This document shows, one piece after another, positions 15,970-24,124 of a stretch of DNA of 32,074 nt (its first letter is position 1; each line of letters starts with the position of its first letter). Source of the stretch: UMGS1840 sp964537245 (GTDB lineage: Bacteria > Bacillota > Clostridia > UMGS1840); the NCBI GenBank assembly GCA_964537245.1, contig CAZHZL010000028.1, positions 1-32,074 on the forward strand, in the 5' to 3' direction. The translations under genes and the position numbers were made by a program. A model generated the notes under the pieces. That model saw nothing but the letters and a program-made list of their open reading frames with translations, was not told the origin of the DNA and ran no database searches.

Positions 15970-16923
15970 ATGTCAAAAAATAAAAATCTGCTGATTTTTC
16001 ATAACAGAATACTTGTATATATGAGTGAAGCCTGCGTTATATTTTTTGGAGGTAATGCATTTTCATTAAAAGGAAAAAGCTTTTTTGAGATTTTCAAAAC
16101 AAAAGATGATGATTTCCTTGAAAAAATAAAAGTAAATAAGAAAAATGAGCTTATGCTTGTTACCTGTGACAACGCTATAATAAACGCAAAGGTAACAAGA
16201 ACAGTCGTTGAGGATAACGAAACAGTATGCATATATTTCAAAACAGATGACGCACAGCTTGTATACAAGCCGTCATACAATGATGAAGGAATATATCAAC
16301 AGACAGTCGGAGAAAATCTTAACGATATTTTAAACAAATTAAAAAATCTTGAAAACACCAGAAATACCGCCTATGTAACGGATTTGAGAAACAAAATTCT
16401 TTCATTCAGTATTAATGTGTATGATTTACTCAGTATGAAGGTGGAAAACAAGTTTACTACCTTTGATACCGCGTATGTATATTTTGATCTTCCTGAATTT
16501 ATAAAGGAAACAATTAATGAAATCAAAAAAGAACAACCAGATATAATTTTCGCCGTTACACCGCCTGTAACAGAATTTTTCGGAATAAATTCAAACAAGC
16601 TGTTTTTGGGTAATTTCATAAAATCTGCGGTTGAATATATCTTAGAAAAATCGCATGATAAAAGGATATTCATATGCTTTGTATATAACGCTGAAGAAAT
16701 CAGAGTTGAATTTATGGGGAAAAGCTCCTACGAAGATTATCTGAAGCTTACATCGAAAAAGTACACTACCGATATTAAAAATATTTCGGATATTCTGGTA
16801 TTAAACGACTACGCGAAAAAATCAGGTGCTGAATTTTATTGTGGAGAATATGAAAACGATATTGACAGCTTTTGTATTCTCTTTAAAAAAGGCGAACGGA
16901 AACGAATATTGGAAGATGATTAA
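15970..16923 (+). CDS. Degenerate PAS-histidine-kinase-like protein, unknown function
   Basis: 317 aa, no signal peptide or membrane segment. I do not recognise a named family. Residues ~8-95 look like a PAS domain (LIFHNRILVYMSEACVIFFGG; later VCIYFKTDD). Residues ~125-157 resemble a kinase dimerisation helix, where VTDLRNKILSFSINVYDLL aligns with the usual HELRNPL block but Thr137 stands where the phospho-accepting His should be. Residues ~170-310 resemble a GHKL ATPase: KLFLGNFIKSAVEYILEKS corresponds to the N-box, EFMGKS to the G1 region and SDILVLNDYAKKSGAEFYC to the G2 region, but the DxGxG and GxGxG glycines are missing. It is probably a catalytically dead sensor relic. It starts 5 nt after the mrnC stop and ends at a strong terminator. 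Confidence 0.6.
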   Translation: MSKNKNLLIFHNRILVYMSEACVIFFGGNAFSLKGKSFFEIFKTKDDDFLEKIKVNKKNELMLVTCDNAIINAKVTRTVVEDNETVCIYFKTDDAQLVYKPSYNDEGIYQQTVGENLNDILNKLKNLENTRNTAYVTDLRNKILSFSINVYDLLSMKVENKFTTFDTAYVYFDLPEFIKETINEIKKEQPDIIFAVTPPVTEFFGINSNKLFLGNFIKSAVEYILEKSHDKRIFICFVYNAEEIRVEFMGKSSYEDYLKLTSKKYTTDIKNISDILVLNDYAKKSGAEFYCGEYENDIDSFCILFKKGERKRILEDD

Positions 16924-16930
16924 AAAAATC

Positions 16931-16959
16931 TGTGGCAGGATACGAATTATCCTGCCACA
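16931..16959. terminator. Bidirectional terminator between the tex operon and glmU-like gene
   Basis: TGTGGCAGGATA (16931-16942) pairs perfectly with TATCCTGCCACA (16948-16959) around a 5-nt loop. A T run follows rightward and an A run precedes it, so it works in both directions for the convergent operons. Confidence 0.93.
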
Positions 16960-16970
16960 ATTTTTTAACA

Positions 16971-17618
16971 TTATTTTTTTTGTAAAACCCAGTTTTCTTT
17001 ATTTATCTGTCTTGCTCTTGCTATTGCAAGGGAATTATCGGGAATATCCTCCGTTACGGTTGAACCTGCCGCTGTGAACGCGTTTTCACCAACAACAACA
17101 GGTGAAACAAGATTTGTATTACAGCCGATAAAGGCGTTATCCTTGATTTCACTTCTGTATTTTTTTTTGCCGTCATAATTAACAACAACGGTACCACAGC
17201 CGAAATTCACATTTTTGCCGACATCGCAATCTCCAACATAAGTAAGATGAGAAATTTTTGTTCCGTCACCGATGACAGAATTTTTAATTTCAACAAAATC
17301 ACCTATTTTCACATTTTTTCCGACTTTGCTTTGCGGTCTTAAATATGCAAAAGGTCCTACCGTAGCTTCAGAAGCAATCTCGCTTTCTGTTATAACCGAA
17401 TGTTTTATTTTAACATTATCACCGATTTTGCTGTCTGTAATTTCCGAAGAAAAGCCGATAACGCAGCTTTCACCGATAATGCACTCCCCTTTTATCATTA
17501 CGCATGGTTCAATAACAGTTCCTTTTCCGATAACTGCTTTTTCATCAATATAGGCAGTATTTTCATCAACGAAAATTACTCCGTTTGAAATATGCTTTTG
17601 TATAATTGAGTTTTTCAT
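16971..17618 (-). CDS. Stand-alone GlmU C-terminal domain, glucosamine-1-phosphate N-acetyltransferase
   Basis: Acetylates GlcN-1-P to GlcNAc-1-P with acetyl-CoA. 215 aa from the ATG at 17618, which has a perfect AGGAGG; a longer in-frame start at 17660 lies within glmM. The whole protein is the left-handed beta-helix half of bifunctional GlmU: the linker MKNSIIQKHISNGVIFVD, hexapeptide repeats, then GPFAYLRP (R94), FVEIKNS (K112), H124 in SHLTYVGD (matching the catalytic His of E. coli GlmU), VNYDG (145-150) and AAGSTVTEDIP. The ~230-residue uridylyltransferase half (GxGTRM) is absent. The tight operon with glmM supports the function. The uridylyltransferase must be encoded elsewhere. Confidence 0.88.
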   Translation of the reverse strand: MKNSIIQKHISNGVIFVDENTAYIDEKAVIGKGTVIEPCVMIKGECIIGESCVIGFSSEITDSKIGDNVKIKHSVITESEIASEATVGPFAYLRPQSKVGKNVKIGDFVEIKNSVIGDGTKISHLTYVGDCDVGKNVNFGCGTVVVNYDGKKKYRSEIKDNAFIGCNTNLVSPVVVGENAFTAAGSTVTEDIPDNSLAIARARQINKENWVLQKK

Positions 17619-17628
17619 TTCCGTCCTC

Positions 17629-18978
17629 CTATCCAAGTCTTGCTTCAATAAGCTTCGCAAGATAGCTTGCCTTTTTTTCTATCAAATCCACGCTGTCTCC
17701 CTCTATCATGACCCTTACCTTAGGCTCTGTTCCTGATGGACGGATAAGCACTCTGCCTTTATTTTCAAACTCTTTTTCAAGCTCGCTTATTTCAGCCATA
17801 ATCACTTCGTCCTTTAAGTAGTCATACTTTTTCTGATTACTTACCTTTGCATTTATCATGACCTGTGGAAGAGGCTTGAACACATCGGCAAGCTCGCTTA
17901 TTTTTCTGCCTGACTTTTTAAGGATTGAAAGAAGCTGTAATGCTGAAACGAGACCGTCTCCCGTTGTGTTATAATCAAGAAAAATAATATGACCCGACTG
18001 TTCTCCGCCCAAAGAGTAGCCATGGTTGAGCATTTCCTCCAGAACATATCTGTCTCCGACATTTGTCTGAACGATATTTATATTTTTTTCTTTTGCGCTC
18101 ATAACCAGCCCCAAATTTGTGAGAACAGTTGTGACAAGCGTGTTTTTATTGAGCTTACCATCTTCGTTTAATTTTTCTGCGCAGATAAGCATAATTTTAT
18201 CGCCGTCAACAAGATTACCTTTTTCATCTATAACAAGAAGCCTGTCAGCGTCTCCGTCAAACGAAAGTCCGATATCCACATCAATGTTTTTTACATATCT
18301 GGCAAAATCCTTTGTATAAGTAGAGCCGCAGTTTTGGTTTATATTTATTCCGTTAGGATGGTTTGAAACCGCATAAACCTCTGCTCCAAGTCCTGCAATT
18401 ACCTCTACTGCTGTTTTATATGACGCACCGTTTGCACAGTCAATTGCGATTTTAAGACCACATAGGTCGGTATCTATTGTTTTTTTTGCAAATTCGATAT
18501 AGTCATTTAAAGCTGTTTTTGAAACCTCGCACTTCCCGACATTATCTCCTGTCGGAAGCTTTATTTCGTCTGAAGAATCAAAAATAAGCTTTTCAATCCG
18601 TTCCTCAATTTCATCACTCAGCTTATACCCGTTTGTATTGAATATTTTTATTCCGTTGTATTCCGCGCTGTTGTGCGAAGCTGAAATTACAATACCTGCG
18701 TCTGCCTCATATTTTCTTGTAAGATATGCTACCGCAGGTGTCGGAATAATACCAAGCCTTACAACATCTGCACCAACTGCACAAAGTCCTGAAAGAAGTG
18801 CGCCTTCAAGCATATCACCAGATATTCTTGTATCCTTTCCGATTAATATTTTCGGCTTATGCTTGATTTCACCTGTAAGGACATACGCTGCACATTTGCC
18901 TATCTTATAGGCAAGCTCGCATGTCAATTCTTCATTGGCAACGCCTCTTACACCGTCCGTTCCAAATAATTTTCCCAT
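17629..18978 (-). CDS. glmM: Phosphoglucosamine mutase (GlmM)
   Basis: Interconverts GlcN-6-P and GlcN-1-P, the step between GlmS and the acetyltransferase, for peptidoglycan precursor synthesis. 449 aa, standard length. Motifs: MGKLFGTDGVRG start, the phosphoserine loop VISASHNSAEYNG (Ser101), the metal loop SFDGDADRL, the sugar-binding GGEQSGHI and the C-terminal phosphate loop RPSGTEPKVRV. GAGAGGAT precedes the ATG. Its TAG stop lies inside the SD of the acetyltransferase gene, giving a 10-nt gap. It is 49 nt downstream of glmS, and that gap is almost pure purine on the mRNA. Confidence 0.97.
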   Translation of the reverse strand: MGKLFGTDGVRGVANEELTCELAYKIGKCAAYVLTGEIKHKPKILIGKDTRISGDMLEGALLSGLCAVGADVVRLGIIPTPAVAYLTRKYEADAGIVISASHNSAEYNGIKIFNTNGYKLSDEIEERIEKLIFDSSDEIKLPTGDNVGKCEVSKTALNDYIEFAKKTIDTDLCGLKIAIDCANGASYKTAVEVIAGLGAEVYAVSNHPNGININQNCGSTYTKDFARYVKNIDVDIGLSFDGDADRLLVIDEKGNLVDGDKIMLICAEKLNEDGKLNKNTLVTTVLTNLGLVMSAKEKNINIVQTNVGDRYVLEEMLNHGYSLGGEQSGHIIFLDYNTTGDGLVSALQLLSILKKSGRKISELADVFKPLPQVMINAKVSNQKKYDYLKDEVIMAEISELEKEFENKGRVLIRPSGTEPKVRVMIEGDSVDLIEKKASYLAKLIEARLG

Positions 18979-19027
18979 TTTTTTATCCTCTCTTTTTCGC
19001 TTTCTCTTTTTTGCTTTTTCTCTCTTT

Positions 19028-20848
19028 TTATTCTACTGTAACTGATTTTGCAAGATTTTTCGGTTTGTCTATATCGTTTCCGCACAGCTTTGCTGTATAG
19101 TATGCAAGAAGCTGAAGCGGAATAACCGAGGTAAGCGGAGACAAAATACTTGATTTTAACGGAAGAACAATAATTTCATCTGCTGTCTTGTGAGCGTCCT
19201 TTGTATCTTCGTTGCAGATAACAACGGTATACGCTCCCCTTGTTGCAACTTCTTTTAAATTGCTTTCCATTTTTTCCGAAATATTTTTATCTGTACTAAG
19301 TGCTATAACAACAGTCCCCTTTTCAATAAGCGCAATAGGACCATGTTTAAGCTCACCGCCTGCATAGCTTTCCGAATGTATATATGAAATCTCCTTAAGC
19401 TTTAAAGAGCCTTCCATACTCACCGCATAATCAAGTCCTCTTCCGATAAAATACACATCATCTTCGTTATATATTTTTTCGGCAATTTTTTTGATTTTTT
19501 CTTCGGTTGCAAACACCTCCTCAATTTTTTTATGAATATTAAAAAGTTCATTTTTTACGGTATCAATATATGAAACAGTTTTTCTGCCGTTTTTTTCTGA
19601 AAAATAAAGTGCAAACAGATACAGCATAGTAAGCTGTGTGGTGTATGCCTTTGTTGAAGCAACCGAAATTTCCGGTCCTGCCTGAGTATAAAACACACAG
19701 TCAGCTTCTCTTGAAACAGAGCTTCCAACAACATTTGTAATCGCATAGACAGTTGCACCGAGCTTTTTTGACAGTCTTACTCCTGCCAATGTGTCAGCCG
19801 TTTCACCCGACTGGCTTACTGCAATAACGAGCGTATTTTTTGTAATAAGCGGATTATGATAACGAAATTCCGACGCTAACTCAACGCATACGGGAATATC
19901 ACAAAGTCTTTCTATGGCATACCGACCTACAAGCCCTGCATGATATGCTGTTCCGCACGCAATGATATATATTCTTTCCGTGTTTTTTATAATATCATCA
20001 CTAATGTCATTCAGTTCAAGCTTCAATTTGCTGTTAAGGCGTCCAATCAAGGTATCAGAAACACCTTTCGGCTGCTCGTGAATTTCCTTAAGCATAAAAT
20101 GCTCATAGCCTTCTTTTTCAGCAACATTCTGCGAAAATTCAACTGTATGAAGCTCTTTTTTCACTTCGTTTCCATTCATATCAGAAATAATAATACTATC
20201 CTTTGTAAGAACAGCAAATTCACCGTCATCCAAAAAATAAACATTTCGTGTTTCCGATAAAATGGCAGGAATATCCGAAGCAATAAAATTTTCGTTTTCT
20301 CCCACTCCTAAAATAAGCGGACTGTCTTTTCTTGTGGCATAAAGCTTTTTGGGCTCATATTCCGAAATAAGCCCAAGCGCATAGCTGCCTTTTAACATAC
20401 TCACCGCTTTTTTGAACGCAGAAAATACATCTCCGTCATAACAGTATTCTGTCAGATGGACAACAACCTCCGTATCTGTTTCCGACAAAAATTCATATCC
20501 TTTCTTTATAAGAAATTCCTTAAGCTCCAAATAATTTTCGATTATTCCGTTATGAACAACACAGAATTTCTTATTTTGAGATAAATGAGGATGTGAATTT
20601 ATTCTGCTTGCTTCGCCGTGTGTAGCCCATCTTGTGTGACCTATCCCTATATTTCCGTCCGCGGGATTTTCCAAAAGAAGATTTTTAAGATTATTAAGCC
20701 TTCCTTTTTCCTTACACACAAAAAGCTTATTACTGCTCAATACGGCGATTCCGGCAGAATCATAGCCTCTGTATTCTAATTTTTCAAGTCCGTTCACTAA
20801 AATTCCGGCAGCGTCTCTGCTACCGATATATCCAACTATTCCACACAT
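19028..20848 (-). CDS. glmS: Glutamine-fructose-6-phosphate aminotransferase (GlmS)
   Basis: Makes glucosamine-6-phosphate from fructose-6-P and glutamine. 606 aa, normal length. MCGIVGYIG gives the N-terminal nucleophile Cys (exposed after Met removal); the glutaminase domain (~1-220) has LEYRGYDSAG, GHTRWATHG and HNGIIENY. Two SIS sugar-isomerase domains follow: IIACGTAYHAGLVG, AVSQSGETADT, EISVASTKAYTTQ, FIGRGLDYAVSMEGSLKLKE and SYAGGELKHGP. The C-terminus KNLAKSVTVE is the typical end. SD AAAGGA is 8-9 nt before the ATG. Expression should be under the upstream ribozyme. First gene of glmS-glmM-acetyltransferase. Confidence 0.98.
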   Translation of the reverse strand: MCGIVGYIGSRDAAGILVNGLEKLEYRGYDSAGIAVLSSNKLFVCKEKGRLNNLKNLLLENPADGNIGIGHTRWATHGEASRINSHPHLSQNKKFCVVHNGIIENYLELKEFLIKKGYEFLSETDTEVVVHLTEYCYDGDVFSAFKKAVSMLKGSYALGLISEYEPKKLYATRKDSPLILGVGENENFIASDIPAILSETRNVYFLDDGEFAVLTKDSIIISDMNGNEVKKELHTVEFSQNVAEKEGYEHFMLKEIHEQPKGVSDTLIGRLNSKLKLELNDISDDIIKNTERIYIIACGTAYHAGLVGRYAIERLCDIPVCVELASEFRYHNPLITKNTLVIAVSQSGETADTLAGVRLSKKLGATVYAITNVVGSSVSREADCVFYTQAGPEISVASTKAYTTQLTMLYLFALYFSEKNGRKTVSYIDTVKNELFNIHKKIEEVFATEEKIKKIAEKIYNEDDVYFIGRGLDYAVSMEGSLKLKEISYIHSESYAGGELKHGPIALIEKGTVVIALSTDKNISEKMESNLKEVATRGAYTVVICNEDTKDAHKTADEIIVLPLKSSILSPLTSVIPLQLLAYYTAKLCGNDIDKPKNLAKSVTVE

Positions 20849-20868
20849 AATTTTTTTCCTTTCTTATA

Positions 20869-20938
20869 TATCATAAAAAAGGACCGAAAAAACAACCACC
20901 ATATAATAAGCTACGCAATCAGTCCTTATTTTATGATA
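20869..20938 (-). promoter_or_regulatory. Long terminator-like hairpin between glmS ribozyme and glmS
   Basis: In the transcript, 20938-20919 pairs with 20887-20869 over 19 bp with one bulged U and one G-U pair. The loop is 31 nt and includes GGTGGTTG. The 3' arm reads GGTCC followed by six T, the form of an intrinsic terminator, and the stem ends about 7 nt before the glmS SD. It may attenuate transcription, protect the cleaved mRNA 5' region, or occlude the SD. I do not recognise it as a known riboswitch. Confidence 0.6.
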
Positions 20939-20959
20939 CCGTTTTTTTCAGAATTATAA

Positions 20960-21112
20960 ACATTAAATGCGCAAAATATCTTTGTTCACAAATTACTCTG
21001 TGTTTTTTCATATTATGCTGACGATTATTTAAAAACCGTGGGACATCCGCCGAATCTTTCGATAATCCCAAACCTCGTCAACCGCATATGCCAACCATAC
21101 GGTCCCGGCGCT
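20960..21112 (-). ncRNA. glmS ribozyme (GlcN6P-activated self-cleaving riboswitch)
   Basis: The minus strand carries the conserved core: A|GCGCC at 21112-21107 with the cleavage site between 21112 and 21111, a P1 hairpin CCGTATG-GTTGG-CATATGCGG, then TTGACGAGGTTTGGG, ATTATCGAAAGATT and CGGCGGATGTCCC. The segment GGGAC just after the 5' end can pair with GTCCC to close the pseudoknotted core. Known role: glucosamine-6-phosphate acts as cofactor for cleavage, the 5'-OH product is degraded, and GlmS falls. The 3' limit is approximate (ending near AACAAAGATATTTTGCGCA). Confidence 0.93.
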
Positions 21113-21182
21113 TTTAAATAAGATGTTATATTGCTTCTCCTTTCTTTATTTATTATTGGCTGAAATCACCTTATCCTGTTAT

Positions 21183-21211
21183 ATTATATTCGTTTTGGAA
21201 TGATTTGTCAA
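21183..21211 (-). promoter_or_regulatory. Promoter of the glmS operon
   Basis: Perfect consensus on the minus strand: TTGACA (21206-21211), 17-bp spacer, TATAAT (21183-21188). It places the transcription start about 65 nt before the ribozyme cleavage site. Confidence 0.85.
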
Positions 21212-21227
21212 GCTATTTTATAAAAAA

Positions 21228-21259
21228 AACTGTATTCCACTTCTTTATGAAATACAGTT
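21228..21259 (-). terminator. Terminator of the GerMN lipoprotein gene
   Basis: In the transcript, AACTGTATTTCA pairs with TGGAATACAGTT (one G-U) around an 8-nt loop, then a T run. The first A of the stop codon region is only a few nt upstream, and the glmS -35 box follows within 20 bp. Confidence 0.85.
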
Positions 21260-21264
21260 TTTTT

Positions 21265-21774
21265 CTATTTTAAAACTAAATCCTGATTATCCAAAAACGC
21301 TTCGTCCAACACAAAGTGACCTCCGAACTGGGCGCTGACATCGCCCTCAATGTTAATTTTTACTTGGTCAACATTCTCAAGCTCACAAAGCGAATTTACA
21401 ATAGAATATATTACCATGCTTTCCTTTGCCGAACCTCCGGTGTTGTATTTTTTAAATTCCTCAGATAAATCTACCGTACAGATACCATCCTTCGTATCAA
21501 CGGATAGCACTTTGACATCTCCCGAAACCGATTTTACAAGCTCAGTATTTTCTGGACCTTTAAAAAGCTCTCTTAAAATAACCACTTCAATTTTATCCCT
21601 TCCAAGCAATGCCATTCTCTTTTCGGGATGAAGATACATTACATCCTTATCGGGAAAATATAGAACTATTTCCGCTTCTTCCTCACTTGAAGGCTTGCGT
21701 ACCTCTTCTTTTCTGCACGCTGTAACTCCAAGCATAAGACATAATGCAAAAATAAATGCTATAATTTTTTTCAT
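21265..21774 (-). CDS. GerMN-domain lipoprotein
   Basis: 169 aa. The N-terminus is a lipoprotein signal (KKIIAFIFALCLMLGVTAC) with a lipobox ending at Cys20. A GerMN domain follows from ~35: EIVLYFPDKDVMYLHPE, VVILRELFKGP, VLSVDTKDGICTVDLSEEF, MVIYSIVNSLCEL, VKINIEG. GerMN occurs in the sporulation/germination protein GerM and in other membrane-attached lipoproteins of Firmicutes. GerM itself carries two GerMN domains, while this has one, so a general envelope role is possible. The SD is weak (GGTTGTGG). Monocistronic with its own promoter and terminator. Confidence 0.85.
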   Translation of the reverse strand: MKKIIAFIFALCLMLGVTACRKEEVRKPSSEEEAEIVLYFPDKDVMYLHPEKRMALLGRDKIEVVILRELFKGPENTELVKSVSGDVKVLSVDTKDGICTVDLSEEFKKYNTGGSAKESMVIYSIVNSLCELENVDQVKINIEGDVSAQFGGHFVLDEAFLDNQDLVLK

Positions 21775-21807
21775 AAAACCACAACCGTTCTTATATACTT
21801 GTTTTTT

Positions 21808-21836
21808 ATTATACCATAATTATTCCCCGAAGTCAA
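21808..21836 (-). promoter_or_regulatory. Promoter of the GerMN gene
   Basis: Minus strand TTGACT (21831-21836), 17-bp spacer, TATAAT (21808-21813) preceded by TG-G, an extended -10. The -35 almost touches the terminator of the gene upstream. Confidence 0.8.
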
Positions 21837-21837
21837 T

Positions 21838-21897
21838 AATAAAAGACCTGAAATAAATGCACAAATTGGTGCAGTCCATAAAATCAGGTCTTTTATT
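21838..21897 (-). terminator. Terminator of the beta-helix gene pair
   Basis: AATAAAAGACCTGA (21838-21851) pairs perfectly with TCAGGTCTTTTATT (21884-21897). The 32-nt interior holds a second small hairpin (TGCAC/GTGCA). The T run after the stem in the transcript is interrupted (CTTTTATTATT). Confidence 0.7.
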
Positions 21898-21906
21898 AAA
21901 AATTTA

Positions 21907-24111
21907 TTATTTATTTTCTTCTCTGTACAATTTATAATTTGCAATATATTTTACGGGAATATTAACAAAATCGGTACATTTTTTCAAAACAGGGCTGTTT
22001 TCATCGAATATATAATCACTTGTTTTCGGGTCATTCACATATTCTGCTTTATTAAAATGATAATTATTGTTATATTCATAGAACATTGAAGAGCCTCTTA
22101 TCATATGCCCTTTTCCGAAATGAATATTGTTGTTAAATTTATGACCGCAATACGGAATAAGAGTCATATCCTTATATTTTTCCAAAACAGGATAACGCTC
22201 TTTCCAGATTTTTGTATTCTCTTCGGATAAGTTAAAAAATCTGAACGGGTCATACGAACGAGTTCTCGGAAGTCCGAATGCATACTCCTCGTGTGTACGG
22301 ATATTATACAAAAGTCCGCTTACATTTACAAACACATTGTTATAAAAATTATTACAAAGCGAGTCTGCGTTTATAAACATAGCTTCGCTTGCTTTACTGC
22401 TGTCAAAAACATTCATATAAGCGTTTGTTCCCGGATGTCCGTCAAGATACACGTCATATGTTTCACTTCTCATTCCCGAAACTCCGATATATTTATTATC
22501 ATTTGAACAGTTATTATGGAAGTAATTGCAAACAATATTTGTATTGAAGGAATTTGTTGAAAACGGCCACGAGCCGATATATACAGCGCCGTTATCATAA
22601 GAATCGAGACAGCAATCATATATTTCATTATACGCTATCCAGATATCGTTGCCCATAATCTCGACAGCCTGCTGAGGAGCGCTGTGTATTTTACAGAAGG
22701 AAACGCTGTTTCCTACACCGAAAATTCTCACACCCGGACGGTATGTCTGGTCAATTCTGTTATAATCATGAATATCACAGTCTACAACATGGGTATTACC
22801 CGGCGTTAAGCTTGCTCTGTCACCGCCATCAATGATTACGCCGCCGCAACCGATATTATATATTTCGCATCCGATAATGAGGTTATTTTTTCCTGCCTGA
22901 CGGTTGTAGAAGTGATTATCCCACATATGCGCCTTAAGTCCGCCGACAACTCTTCTTTTCGGTTTCAAAGTCGCATTGTGAATAACTGTTTTTGTTTCTT
23001 CAAACCCCAGTCCAAGAGAAACTGCAACCATACCTATATTTCTGAAAACGCAGTTTCTTATAACAAGCTTTTCCGAATTATCCGAATAAATCGCCATACC
23101 TCTTGTGTTTTCAAAAATAATATTTTCAAATTCTATATTTTTACAGTCCTCAACAGCCACAACAGGCTCCTTGAGATATGAAATCTGCACCTTTGATTTT
23201 TCTGAAAAATCTTCGTCGGGATAATAGAAAACAATACCTCTTTCGCGGTCTATGTAATATTCATTCGGTGTAGTTACTTCTTCAAGAAGATTAAACACTT
23301 TAAACGAGCTTGTGTAATTGTCATTATGCACACTGCTCCATGCATAATCACCAAAGTGAATTTCTTTTCTCTTTGTATCAATATACTCAAGCGGATAGGT
23401 TGCATCTATAAAGCCTTCAACATATAAAAGCATAGCGTCCTTCGCATTTCCCCATTTATCAGCTTCGGGAAAATCATAACGGATTATCGGATAATCCTCT
23501 TTTGTAAAATTAAGAGAAGCATAAGGGTCAGCGTTTTTATACGGTGATAAAGCAGGGTCTTCTGTCGGACGGTAAACATTACCGTGAAAAACAATGTCAT
23601 TTATCGTCTTACGGTGACCTTTTTTTGGAAAACCGCCGAGAGATAACGCCTTATTATCAACAAAAAGCTCATTTGCAGATGGGATAATATCCTGTGCAAA
23701 GCCTGATTTTTTCTGATGTTCGAGAGGTAAGTCGGAGAATTTTTTCAAATCAAGACAAAGGATTTTATCCTTTGCATTTTCGTCTACTCTTCCGTAAATA
23801 TCCTCATCTGTCAGCTTTACAAATTCTTTTCCTTCAACTGTAATACCACCTGTAAAGCATACCTCTTCGTTTTCGTATGCGCAGTATTTTATTTTCACGC
23901 TTTCATTGCCGCTGTACTCTTTTGTGATTTCAAAGGTATTTTTAAACTCATAAACACCTTCTCTGAATATAATCTCTATTTCGCCCGAAAATCCGCTGTC
24001 AACAATAGCTTTTGCTTTATCTCTTGCAGCAACAGGCGTTTTTAACGGAGAGTCAATAAGTCCCTTATTACTGTCGTTACCTGACAGAGCTACATATATT
24101 TTTTCTTTCAT
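21907..24111 (-). CDS. Right-handed beta-helix carbohydrate-active protein, GH141-like
   Basis: 734 aa from the ATG at 24111, preceded by GGAGGGG; an in-frame ATG at 24153 would overlap the upstream gene. No signal peptide. The N-terminus IYVALSGNDSNKGLIDSPLK, followed by AARDKAKAIV and EIIFREGVYEF, is the start seen in large beta-helix glycosidases such as GH141 and GH120; NELFVDNKALSLGGFP and YYIDRERGIVFYYPD also fit. The middle (~330-600) is a run of Asn/Ile/Cys-rich coils (KNIEFENIIFENTRGMAIY, LIIGCEIYNIGCGGVIIDGG, IWIAYNEIYDCCLDSYDNG). I infer an intracellular glycoside hydrolase on plant polysaccharide fragments; the exact family needs a profile search. It is downstream of and coupled to the unknown 225-aa gene. 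Confidence 0.75.
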   Translation of the reverse strand: MKEKIYVALSGNDSNKGLIDSPLKTPVAARDKAKAIVDSGFSGEIEIIFREGVYEFKNTFEITKEYSGNESVKIKYCAYENEEVCFTGGITVEGKEFVKLTDEDIYGRVDENAKDKILCLDLKKFSDLPLEHQKKSGFAQDIIPSANELFVDNKALSLGGFPKKGHRKTINDIVFHGNVYRPTEDPALSPYKNADPYASLNFTKEDYPIIRYDFPEADKWGNAKDAMLLYVEGFIDATYPLEYIDTKRKEIHFGDYAWSSVHNDNYTSSFKVFNLLEEVTTPNEYYIDRERGIVFYYPDEDFSEKSKVQISYLKEPVVAVEDCKNIEFENIIFENTRGMAIYSDNSEKLVIRNCVFRNIGMVAVSLGLGFEETKTVIHNATLKPKRRVVGGLKAHMWDNHFYNRQAGKNNLIIGCEIYNIGCGGVIIDGGDRASLTPGNTHVVDCDIHDYNRIDQTYRPGVRIFGVGNSVSFCKIHSAPQQAVEIMGNDIWIAYNEIYDCCLDSYDNGAVYIGSWPFSTNSFNTNIVCNYFHNNCSNDNKYIGVSGMRSETYDVYLDGHPGTNAYMNVFDSSKASEAMFINADSLCNNFYNNVFVNVSGLLYNIRTHEEYAFGLPRTRSYDPFRFFNLSEENTKIWKERYPVLEKYKDMTLIPYCGHKFNNNIHFGKGHMIRGSSMFYEYNNNYHFNKAEYVNDPKTSDYIFDENSPVLKKCTDFVNIPVKYIANYKLYREENK

Positions 24112-24124
24112 CTTCTTTCCCCTC

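Noticed and set aside
21120..21140. AAAGGAG ahead of the glmS ribozyme as the SD of a leader peptide
   Set aside because: No ATG, GTG or TTG with a useful frame follows at a suitable distance on the minus strand.
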